Assembly (NCBI GenBank): GCA_030248065.1
Contig: JASAMV010004627.1
Span: forward strand, 1 to 64,000
Origin: Rhynchonema sp. JSB1_4
Lineage: Eukaryota > Nematoda > Chromadorea > Monhysterida > Xyalidae
Direction: 5' to 3'
DNA: 64,000 bases
The stretch's first letter is position 1. Each line of letters begins with the position of its first letter. The position numbers and the translations under genes were made by a program. Shown one piece after another: positions 51,006-63,700 of this stretch. The notes beneath the pieces were generated by a model. The model ran no database searches and had not been told where the DNA came from. It saw only the letters and a program-made list of their open reading frames with translations.

Positions 51006-51777
51006 GGTCAAGTCTGTACGAATATCCACATAACTATAGTATGAACACAAGTTTATCACAATGAATGAACACATTAACAGGAAGCTGATTGTACTTTGTC
51101 GTGTATCCGTATGCATAATACACATCGGTGTAATAAAACCCACACTGTATCACGGTCGCGCAGTGTGCAAACTTTTGGGCCACCCTACCCTAAAGTGAGA
51201 TTAGGGGCGATGTGCACAAGGTGCAAGCGGTGCAAGTCGAAAATGAACCGTTTGCATAGGGGCGAGCTATACTTTACGTGCGCCCGTAATTCGCCCGTAA
51301 TTCGCCCCTTCTCGCCCCTCTCGCCCGTCTCGCCCGTCGGGATGATTGGCCCGGGATATGACAGACAATGACGTGCTGCTGTTGCAACGGAGTATCATTG
51401 GTCACGGGGTCATCTAGTGCCAGTGCGTGCGAACCTGACGAGGACATGAGGCAGTGCCTAACTCAAGTATAGATGTCACTTCGTTGTTGCATAATTTTAG
51501 CCTCCACGTAAGTTGTGGCAGTGATTAACAATGTCGCTACGCTTGTTCGTGTATACACCCACCTTGTCATAATGCCCATAATGCAGCTTTGACTACATTT
51601 ACATACCGTATGTTTATGCGATTGTGTTGGGCCAAACTCGCAATCATAAAGCCGCTTATTCTTCAGGTATCTTCAAATCGGCTAAAATCAACATTGATGT
51701 CTTTCGGCACACTAATTAAAGTCGAATAAACTCCAAAGAGGCTTCGTTGTTCCTGGTACCACCTTGTAATTAAGATT

Positions 51778-54700
51778 ATGAAGCCATACGGTGAGTCTGC
51801 GGCCAAGGATAATAATAAGCAACTTGCCGGCGCACCAACTACTTCGAGTGGAACTCGTCAAGCTGAGCACACATTGGCACCGACACCCACAACAACAGCA
51901 GCAACAACAACACACAACAGCAACACTGTTGTTGCGAAGAGTAACATACCTGATAATTGTCCACAACAGCTGAATGGCGATCCAACCAACGAACAAGGAC
52001 TGGTTTCACTGACTAAGGTTAGTTGTGTCGTTGTGTGTGGCTTGCTGATGTTTCATATCTGTAAAATCTGTTCAGTAAAATCTGCTTTAACGTTTTGTTG
52101 CAAACTTCGCTCACCGTCAGGTATTGAGCATTGTACATTGACCATCCATTAAGCGTTGTACCTGGTCGGGCCACTCTAATCCAGTGTGAGATGAGATGCA
52201 ATCAACAGTCTTGCGTATAGTTAGTATACATTCAAATTTCCTTTGGCAAGTTCGTCATCACAAGCAGTGGTTATGGCTTACATTAATGTATTAATTAGTT
52301 AATATATTAATGTAGTCAACGCACATCATCAACGCCGATTGTCAACGCTCACCGTCAAGTATTATGGCACATACATTGCCTCGCGCTCATTTAGGGCTGC
52401 TTTGATCTGTCTGCGCTGATACGATTTGTGTTGACGACTAAACAATTAGCCAGGATTGTGGATAGGAGCCTAAATTAACGTAGGTATGCTTCGACGTCTC
52501 CCGTTGCTATGCGTACAACCAGTGCTTATACTGAAGAAGTGCGAAACTTGTGTCGGAACAGTGCAGAACATTTTCGCTTGATTTGACTGAATGGTTCAAT
52601 CCCAAAAATTTAGCACCAACAAAAATGGATGTTTCAGAATCGATCCGCGCCCAGTCCCCTGACCGCCGCCAGCAGCGTTCCGTTGAACTACGAACACGGA
52701 TTGCCAACGGAAGCAGCAACAGCTGCACCACACCACAATCAAGCTGCAACCAAATTGTTCAGTTTTCCGTCAAACACGGACTCGCTTGGAGATTCGAGTC
52801 AGGTGGGTACTGCGCATTACCGTAGTTTTCCACAGGAATTTTCTACATACCGGAGTTTTCCACTTAAAGCCCCCCCCGAATAGAGCCCCCGGGGGCTCTA
52901 AGTGGAAAATTTTCCACTTAAAGCCCCCGGGGCTCTAATTGGATTTATTTTTTTTACGGACCATTGATTTTACATCGAACAGTAAACTTGCCAAAATAGT
53001 TCAAACTAGTGTAAGAATGACCAAAATACCGCACTTTTCTGTTGTTTTACCAACGTTTTGCCACGTTTAGATGAAGATCCTCACAATCAGGTTGAAATAT
53101 GGTATCAGAATGTCAAAATGCTGGCCTAAAGTGTCCCTACTGACAACGATGAAAACACCCAGTTTTCCGCTTAAAGCCCCCGAGGGCTCTAATTGGACGT
53201 TTTCTTTCTGGTCGGAGGGTCCATTTTCCACCAATTTCCGCATAGAGCCCCCGGGGCTTTAAGTGGAAAACTCCGGTAATGCGCTTCCCTCCCCGAATAG
53301 AGGGCTCGGAGACTCTGCCAAACTCGTCCAAATCTGCATGTCAGCGCAAAAGTATCGTACTTTCGATTGTTTTCCGTTTAGATGAAGGACCGTCAGAACC
53401 ACGTTCAAATCTGGTCGCTGAGTCGCTGTCGCTGTCAAAATACTGTTCTAGAGTGTCCCTACTGACAATGTTGAAGCATGAAAACGTTTCCATTTTTAAA
53501 GTCTTTGGGGCTCTGACTGAATTTTTTCTTTTTTGGTCGGAGGGCCCATTTTTTCCGCAAAATTTCCACGAAGTGCCCCTAGGGCTTTATGTGGAAAACT
53601 CCGGGGATTATATACGCTTGAGAAACCTGTTCGTGTCGTTTCGTTCAATATTGCGTACCCTCTTTACGGTGACACGTCTATGCAGTATAGTGAAGCCCTC
53701 TAAAACATTGGCTGTCCAGTATTGTCCGGCAATGACAGTTTGGTCTATCTTCCGTTGATATGTATACATGGCAACACTTCGCCAACACAAGTCCGGTTTC
53801 GAAGGTGGCAGATTAGTGAAACATTCAGGCGTGGCTACTGATTTGGGAAATGTTACATAATACAAAAACGTGCACGCAGATTTTCTCTTGATTTCTGTTT
53901 TGCAAGTACCACACCACTTCCGAAATCGGGCGCATGTTGGCGTAGCTTGTCTTTATATGTCACTCCAAGCAGTGAATATTCGGAATCGTAATATCATTAC
54001 CAAACATTTGTGCAAGAAAAAACGTGGGCGTACATAGGAGATACAATGTACAGAGGCTCTCTCATAAAGAGAGTGAGCTGTATCCATTTGCAGTCTTCGC
54101 AGGGCGCCGTTGCAGCGGATGACAACAGCGAAATTGTGAACTGGTTCGCTGACGCTTCGTATGCGTACGACCAAGCGAACATGACAGATCAAGTGAATGT
54201 GACACGCTCAGCTCTGGCATCGGGAGGTTGGTAACTTTGTTCATCGGCCAGCTTATTTTTCGTGAGATGCAGCAGACATTAACTATTAACTATTGACATT
54301 AACTATTGAATCAATCAATACAATCACCAATGAGTCACTGATTCAAATCATTCAATCAGCCAATCATTCAGTCGATCAATCACTTTCATTCAATCAACCG
54401 ACCAATTAAACAATCAGTCACTTGTTCAATCAATCAACCACAAAATGATTCAACCATATTCAATCAATCCACAAAACCAAGCAGTCACTCATTTAATCAA
54501 CCGATCACGCAATCAATCAGACACACATTCAATCAAGCAATTGCTCAGTTCAGTGGCTTAATCCATCAATCACTGCAGGTCACCGATCGCCCTGCAGCGC
54601 AGCACCCTGCGATCCCGACATGTCCGATACAGTTACGTCACCGACCTCGACCTCGGAGTCGACCAGTGAATTTCACAATCGATTTAGTGATCCTCGGCTT

Positions 54701-57700
54701 CCGGCGGAATCGGCGGCCGGCTCACTTGGACAAGGTTGATATTTTGTTTCTTCGAATTTGTTCTGTTTTTTATTCTGTGTTGCGTTGAACAAATATTACA
54801 TCGCCGTGGTCAGAGGTCAGGGAATGTTTCAAAGGGTTTTGTAAATCATGTGAAACATCAGCAATATGTGGTTAAGCGCTGCGCGCGCAGTCATTGAATT
54901 CAACAAAATTATATACCCGATACTTGAAAGAAATACATACACCCGAAGGGCATAAGACTGGAATATGCTTTCATGACATTGCTTAGTTCGATACCAGAGA
55001 CGTCTGAACCCGAATCAGCATGTTTGGAACAGAGAATGGAGGATGGAAACATTCAAAAAATAAAAAAAGATAAAAAACACAAAGACATTCCTTCATTCGT
55101 ATGATAATTTCAGGCAGTAGCCCGACGCGGCGTTGGGCGGTGATGCGTGGCAACAGTCCTCGGGACAAGAATAGTCCACCGACGGGCAGAGAGCGCACAG
55201 CGGCCAAGCATTTGCAAACAGAACATGTTAGTGAACGTGTTTATCTTTGCTCCTTTCAAATCATCATCAAATTTGGTCAATCGAATGATTGGATCGATCC
55301 ACCATGGTGCTTGTACAAGGACATCGAGATTTAGCATCATCTGATCAGATGGGGAAACATGTGTACTTGGCGATGTTTCATTCGTCATACATACCATACA
55401 TATACACATGACACGCAGGTGATGAGCAAACATACGTTCAAGACGCGATTGAATCGATATCACGAACTGTTCGAGCGAGCATTTGCGATGGCATCGATGA
55501 CCGAAAACCCGCAAATGTTGACCGAGGTCGGGCTTTTCTGGCTGTTTCTGTATTTAAATGGTGCACCAGGTCATCGTCTGTGTAACAGCACCAGATTGCA
55601 ACGTGGCACGAAGAAAGCGTACACGAAGCTGGCTCGCGGCGACACGGCCGGGTATTGGGGCCCATCGATCACCTGGGTCCCGGATCAACCGGGGCCCGAT
55701 AAATTGTGCTTCGGCTTAGGTTAAGCTCAAGCTTCGTCTTGAGGTCAGACTTATAGGGCCCCTGATCTACCCACCTGTAACAGAGTACGAAGACATGTAC
55801 TGTACGTGCATACACAACTCCGTTTTGCTGTGTACTTTCAGAGCATGTCGGCAATCGACAAGCTTATGGACAAGGCCTGGGCAACACCTCGCTTGGGTCA
55901 CGACCTGGCCTACGCCTTATGCGACTATCTTCGAGATTCAGGCCATTTAGTCACCCTGATCAAGATGTTCTCAAAGGACGATTTGCCTGATGAAGCAAGG
56001 CTGCCTGTGGCCCGAGCACTAGAGAACTGTTTGTCGTCTATGAATCGAAGTACGTGTGTTTTGGGCCACAATGTTTATGATAATGCACTGTGATTGTGAA
56101 ACATTAGCAAAAACTGCGTTCATAATTACCGGGTCCTGAATAGCTCGCAAAAGGAAGACCAGTACGAGAGTCGAATATTTTATGACTTCGGGAGGGTTTT
56201 TTATTCGCATCAATGTTGAAACATTTTCAGGCGTACGGTGAAAAGTAGGTAACGAACGTTTCATATTCAACCCGACCAATTCAATCAATGTCAGGTTACC
56301 TGTGCGCACAAGGCCACCTGATGCCAGTGATGCGCAGTGCCGTGCGTCACTACACAGATGCATCAGCCGAAGAGGTCGAGGCAGCTGTGTCTCTGATGGA
56401 GTCAATGTTCAAACAATCCGCTGAAACATCACTGAAGATGATCGATGCAGGTTCGGATCTTTCCAAGAAGTTTGAATGGAGAAGGCTTGGAATTCAGATT
56501 TGTTCTTAACGAAACAGTAGTCGGAAGAGTATTATGTATTTTGGCTTCCGGACAACGTCAAAGTTGGTATCATGCCTATCAGCACAGCGTGACAACGAAA
56601 GACAGCGTACTTTTGCTTGGCCCGTTTGGAATTGTTTTCATCATAGCGACCATCACAGCAGCGATGCCCCAGACTATGGTCAATGCGAACATTGTCGACA
56701 TGGTCATGAGACTCCCATGACATGAGATCCCACAAATGGCAGCGAAATCAGCTTTATGTTTTCGACACACCATCATACCCAAAAAACGGATTTTGAAGAC
56801 CAACAGATCACTAATCAACCTTTTGTGAAACATCAGCTGGTACTATATACATTTACTTGCATGCAGGTGTACTCGACTACATAATCAACAGTTTCAAATC
56901 GGTCCATACGACCAATGAAACATTACGTCATTCGTCGTTGGCATTGTTGAATCTGTCGATGCACTCAAACACCGAATGCCATCAGCTGATGATTGCGAAA
57001 AACGTGAGATTATTCAATTAACTGTCGAAATTGTACAAGACGATTATTTGGGTGCGCAGAGAACAAGAGGTGTCATCGTTTGATAACTAAGGGTCGCAGA
57101 CAACAATAAATTAGAGTCAAATAGTCGATCGCAATCGCACTTTGATTACATCAGGATCGCGTTTTTTATATGTGCCACAACTGTATTACGATTTCTCGAT
57201 AATTGAGTCAGGCATTATGAGCCGAAACTGCATCCACAGATCTAAGGCCGAATTCACAATGCAGCAGATTAGCGTGTCAGCGGGTTAGCGGATTAGCGGG
57301 TTGCGGATTAGCGGGCCTGCTTTCTACGCACGCTTCTGCATTCACAATGGAAATTTGGAAAAGCGGATTAGCGGGTCCGCTCATGTGCGCCTGCTAATCC
57401 GCCAACCCGCTAATCCGCTAATCCGCAAAAAGCGTTTGTCTTCACAATGCGCGCTGTTTGACTTTTTCATTTACGAAGGTAATCACCATTCATTTCACTC
57501 AATCCTTTGATTTCGGAATAGTGTTCTTCAAAAGATAGTTTTGAACACATTAATGCACATATGGATGTTAAAAAGAGCTGTTTACCAAGCAGCAAAATAG
57601 AATAAAAATACTTCCAATGAACGCAGCATGTTGAATTACCCATGTGCAAACTTATTTTATACTCTAGTACCATTTTCAAAGCAAAGTAAACATTTCTGAA

Positions 57701-60700
57701 GACGCGCCCATTGCCCTAATCCGCAAAAAATAGAACCGGTTCTAATCGCAAAAAGCGGATTAGCGTGGACGCTAATCCGCTAACCCTCTAATCCGCTTTG
57801 CATTGTGAAGCGCACACATTTGGCGGATTAGCGGGTTTGCGCGTGTGGAAATCAGCTGACCCGCTAATCCGCTAACCCGCTAATCCGCTTTTTGCACTGT
57901 GAATGCAAAAGCGTGCGCATCTCGCCCGCTAACCCGCTAATCCGCTTGCATTGTGAATGCGGCCTAACGCAATGCGTGCCCACAAGGCTAAATCGCATCG
58001 TTAAATGCTCATACATATGAACCAAATAAATTTTACGCTGGTCAAAAATTTATCAATCGTCTTGGTCGGAGCCCGATGTCAGCAACATGTAGTCGGGGTA
58101 ATTTTTTTAGGTCGTTACATAGAGAGGTCGGAGCGTACTGACAACGATCCGAGCTCATATTTTTCCTAACATAAAGTAAACAGTTTCCAGGTGCCCGATT
58201 GGCTGTTCGTGTTGGCATCGCATCGTGATGACATCATCTGCTACTACGCATGTCTGGCCATCGCCATGCTGGCATCGAATAAGGAGGTCGAAACAGCCGT
58301 CCGGAAATCGGGGACCCTCATGCTGGTCGAACCATTTCTGCAGGCGCACAGGCCTGAACAGTTTGTGCTGTGTGATCAGGTAAATGCAGTTTTTCTCAGT
58401 GTGACTGGATATCCAAGGTCAGAGCTCGCGTGGTTATCTGATGTGAGATTTTGAAAGGTGACTATTCGTGAATGTAAGATTCAAGTTCATGACGTGACGC
58501 ATAATTCTCAATTTTTTTCAGAAAATCGGTCGCGGCCGTCCGAAGGAGTGGCTGAAAAAGATGCTGTCGCTTTTGAACAGCAAACTGAAAGAGGCCAACG
58601 GGCTGGCGGCCTTTCACTTTTGCATGGAGGCAAGCATCAAAAAGCAGCACGATCGACTCGAACTGTTTCAGGTATATGTGGGTGATTGGAATGGCGTTGA
58701 CGTAAATCGTTGACCTGCACACTCAGCTCATGCTGCCCAGGCCAGTAAATGTCTGGGGAAAATGTCTTGGTCACGTGACCGTTTTGTTGCATTTCGTTTG
58801 GACCTTGATGACAGGTTTCGTTCAGTGTGTACCAGTTATTTATCAACAATTCTGGAACAACTTTCAGTCCGTTAGTATAAGTGACACAAGTACACGTAAG
58901 TCCACAAATATCCTAACTGCAAAAAAACTAGCCAGAACAGATTTGATACCGTCACCAAATTTGTCACCAGCCATAGTTGACTGCTGCCTCAACACTCCCT
59001 TACCAATACAATTGTGCCCTTTGCCATTCAGGAAATCGGGGCCGTCTCAGCGCTGAAAGAGGTCGCATCGTCCCCCAATGAAATCGCAGCCAAACTAGCC
59101 AGTCAGGCATTGACCATAATTGGTGAGACCGTGCCCTACAAACTGAGTCAACAAGTGCCCCTCTGGTCGGTGGAGGATGTCAAATATTGGGTCACGAAGG
59201 TACTTCTGATGATGTTTTTTTCGTTTCTTTTTTACTGTTTTGGGAAACTTGTAGGTTCAGTATGGTTCATTTCGCCTGCGTGCGACAAAATACAAACTGG
59301 TCTGTGCCACGGTACATTTATCAGATTCATTCCTCACGTAAATTGAAGGAATATGGTATATTTTGAACGGCCTGATCAATCTAATTTCAACTGAGTCAAA
59401 TACCGCGTGTATCAAAGCACAACACAAAACTTGTTCGCCTACAGTATGTATCCGAACATGGCTTTCTTTCACTGAGCACCGCATATCCTGAGCAAGACAC
59501 ACAATGAAAAGCAACAAAGCGTTTCAAATACACAGAAACAATGTCTCTGATAAATCAATAATAACTTCCTTTATCCTCCACCCCGATCCACAGTTGAGCA
59601 ATAATGTGTCTGAACACTTCCCATCGATTCACTACCAATCTATCGTGTGCCACCAGGTCCAGATGTGTATTTCGGATGATTTGGTCCAGCTCACGGATAT
59701 CAGCTATTCGGTCGTCGATCGATTGGGCCTAGTTTTTTGAATGCTGATATTGAAATAAACAATGCCAATCAGAGACAATATAGTCAATAAGAGCTTTAAT
59801 AATGAATAATATTAAATAAAAAGTCGATTCACAAGGATTACGAAAAGCAAGCAAAATGATATCCTATTATGTTTGCCACCCAGAAGCCATAGAACAAGCA
59901 TGCCAGTCAATATGCAATAGAACCAACCAACTGTTTCATGTCCCTGGCACACATGCACTGTTCGTTGTCGTAGTCCCTTGCCATGACCCTCAGCACAATG
60001 TACCGATGTGTGTAATACAACAGGTTTGAACGCAGTTGTTGATAGTAGTAATCGGCGTATTCTTCGAAACTTGCGAAGTCCGATCTCGTTATCGTGATCA
60101 GCAAAAGCAGGATTAGTAAAATTGCCCACGTGTGAAATAACTTCATATCGTTGAGCTATTATGTATTTTCGGTCTCTTGTTCGTAATAAATATCAAACTA
60201 TGTTGACAGGAACTTGTTGGGTGGAAACATATTTTTATCAGCATCCGTTTTCTGCTGTGGTTGTCTGGCACAACAGACAGTCGCCAGAATAACAAATTTG
60301 CGCACATTAACTATAAACGGACTAGGTGTCAGGAACGGGCGACACAGGGTTACAAACTCTGGAAGATGGTGAACCATGTCACCATGCAGGTACAAACATG
60401 CAGCATTTTGCACACTTACACGGTGTCTACATTTCTGGGTGAGTGATAGAACATTGATAAATCTCAGGATAGGTACGGTATAATAATAGCAGGGCGATTA
60501 CAGCAGGTTATCGGAGTTTGCCACATTGAGCCCCATGGGCTCAAAGAGGAAAAGTCCGGTACGCTTGGAATACACCAAGTTTTCCACCTTTTAAAGGCCA
60601 TCCACCGATTCCCCCGGAGGAGTGTAAATGAAATCGGGGGTCTTTACTTGGGGCAAAATAGTATTCTTCAAATAGTGACTTGCAGAAAACATTTTTGTTA

Positions 60701-63700
60701 GCAAACAAAATAAATGTTATTTGCAGATCGGTTTCGAACAATACGCGCAGGTGTTCGCCGAGCAGAGAGTGGATGGTGATCTGTTGTTGCTGATGAATGA
60801 TGTTGAATTGGAGAATGATATCGGTGTTCGCTCAGGGCTGTTGAGGAAGCGATTCAATCGCGAACTCGAAAGTTTAAAGGTGTGCAGTAACGAATCCTTC
60901 TTTTAGAATTACAGTCCGTGACGAATTGTGTGGACGCTTTTCAACGCCGCCGCGCGCGGGCGCGCGCGGCAAGCGTTGTGCGTATTAGGGTGCACCACAA
61001 GGGTAGGTAGACTTTTCAGAAAATATCCTATAATTGGAGGTAACGGATGGACTTTGTGGTCTACCGTTGACAAATTATGTGCATAGCCAGGATTTAGCCA
61101 CTGTCCAAATTTGGGTAAATTTTAGCCTGCCATACGCTGTACGTTGCCATTTTTGTGATTATCGATAGATGCCGCGCGCGCGGCGCGCGCTACTTTTGCC
61201 TCGCTGTTAGAGCCGGTTATTGATTGTGTGCTGCATTCTTATATGCATAACGCTTGCCGCGCGCGCGGCGCGCGCGCGCGGCGGCGTTGAAAAGCGTCCA
61301 CATAATTCGTCACGGACTGTGGTGTGATGAACATTTCTTCGAACTATCGCCCCGCCCCAATCTGTACGTTTACTTCCAGCCTGGTGTATAGTCCAGCCAC
61401 GAACTCATGAGACGATTTTTTTGAAGTTGACTTGTACAGAATGTTCCGGTTCCACTTATTTCGAAAATGAAAGAAAGAGAAACGCACGTATTTTTTAAAA
61501 CACGCTCTCCACCTCGGTGTGTAAATTCCCTTTTGATTCCCAAAACATTTGTGTGTTGAACAACGTTGCTGTTCGCGTAAGCACGAAACAAATTGAGGTC
61601 AGCCAGCTGGAACTTGTCATCATCTCTATCGGCCCAATCTCTTTCTTTTGTTTGCGAAAACACGTGTAACCGGAGCATTTTTGAATCCGGCCAAATCCGT
61701 CTCATGAACTCGTGGTTGGACTATTTGGATATTTGTGTTCATGAAGAGGTCTACATCTGGTACAGAAAACTGCTTTTTGGCTGATCTGTTTTCAAAAACG
61801 TGCGGTGCAGCAGATCATCGTCAGAGCAAACGCACCAGATTGCCACCCAACTAAAAAACACACAGGTCGAGATCAAACTTGGTGATCGGCTGTGATCGGA
61901 TCTAACCCTGCAGTCACATCACATCAATGTGATCGGACTAGGTATGTAGGTATACATATAGGTAGTCACATCCCGTGATGTGATCGCATCGGATCTGTCT
62001 GGCCCACAAACAACTGTCGCACGCGCGGCCTAGAGATTGTTTTTATATGCAACCGAGCAAACAGAAGAAATATTGACGCATATGCACACGGCACAAATAT
62101 TATTCTCATTTATTCCTTTCGAACCCACAGATCGCTGCCGACTATTCCTCCGTCGACCCCACCGAACTTGACGCGTTCATGCTGTCGGTAACGGAGCGCA
62201 TGTCCAAGTACACCTATCAAATGATCGAAATGGGAGTCGATCGAAGCCTGTTGCCCGAATTAACGGACGAAATGTTGGACAGGACCTGTGGCATTATGAA
62301 CCCGGTCCATAGGATCAGGCTGCTGGGCGCCATGCAGAGTGGGTTGGGAGGGGGTGTTGATTTGTGCTAATTGTTTAGTTGTCAACGCACATTGACCCGA
62401 AAAGAACTTAGACAACCGTCAAATTTGCCAACAAATGGCATTTTTGCATACGTACATATTTTGATCGAATGAACTTGTTGTTCAAAATATTTCGTGGTCT
62501 GGTTCTTGGGCCCGATCGGATCCAGCCCGGATTCTATCAAAAGCGCGTACAGACAACACCGTAATAATGGGCATGCATGATAACAAGTGACGCCCGGTTC
62601 CAACACACACAGTACTCAACAAAATTTGCATCTTGAAAAGGCTTCAGTAACAAATGAAGTAACAATTGAGCAAAGCACATTTGGGCAAGACCACTTTGAG
62701 CAAGTGAAAAAGAGCAGAGAGCAGAGCTAAAAAACAAATAGGCCTAAGCCTAAGCCTGAGCCCAAACACAAAACTAAGCCTAAGTGTAGGCCTAAGCCTA
62801 AGCCTGATACCTAAATCAGCCCAAGCCAAAGCCATTTGGACAAAATAAGAGCTCTGCTTTTTTGGCTCTGCCCTTTTTTCTTGCTCAAAGTGTTCTTGCC
62901 CAAATGGGCTTTGCTCAATTGCCCGGCCACCAATGAAGTATAATTTCCGAAAATCCCAGACTGTAAGACGAGCGAAGACATGGAAATCGCCATGTTGAGC
63001 AAGAACATCGACATTTTCATATCGTATCGTCGTCGTCAAGGCAGTCAGTTAGCCAGCTTGATCAAAGTGTTGCTGCAGTTGAGAGGATACAAGGTTGGGT
63101 GCTATTACATACTGCATTTTAGCTGCTGTTAAAGGGTCCCCGCCATAAAAATGCGACCTTAATCTCAACGAGACTTCGCACGGTAACTGGCCTTGGTCCA
63201 AAATACTCACGGCCAAAAAAATTTTTGTCCATATCAGCTCCCTGTCTGAGCCCGGAGCGTTGAAAGGTAAAAAATTTTGACCTTACCTCCGCACATTGCA
63301 ATTAAAATATACAGTGGATCTGTTGCGCATGTTCTTAGTGTGCCGTTTGATCACAAATATTTCATAAACGCTTTGGGTTTAATTTAAGACCATATTCACT
63401 TTTTTTTGGAACTACCACAGCTCGCGCTATTTCGCCAAAACCACGTAAACCCGTCTATAGTTGTGACGGAATTGGGGCATTCGACGAAGCCCCAACGTTA
63501 TTGCTGTTTATCGATCAAAATCCAAAATTCTACATAGCTCGCATCTTGAGAAAAATCGTGTGAATTGAGGTCCGTACGTTGGACTTGGCACTACAATCGG
63601 GCTTATAACCGGACCGACTATCTGCGGTGCCTTCAATTCAACAGGTGTTCATCGACGTCGACCGTCTAACGGCTGGCCAGTTCGACATGTCCCTATTGAA

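Larger units (their letters stand above)
47046..51358. mobile_element. 4.3-kb unit bounded by 50-bp TIRs with 7-bp direct flanks, carrying genes
   Basis: The left end at 47053 reads GGCCATTCATCCCGACGGGC and continues through GAGACGGGCGAGAGGGGCG to AGAAGGGGCGA. The right end, read inward from 51351, is the same for 50 bp with one mismatch (position 6, T versus A). CGGGATA sits immediately outside both ends (47046-47052 and 51352-51358), as a target-site duplication would. The unit is 4299 bp. It contains the 461-aa gene at 48542-50530, the possible 86-aa gene at 47589-47940, GC-rich hairpins and degenerate repeats. No transposase motif was recognised. Alternative: two oppositely oriented short repeats with matching flanks by chance. 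Confidence 0.6.
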
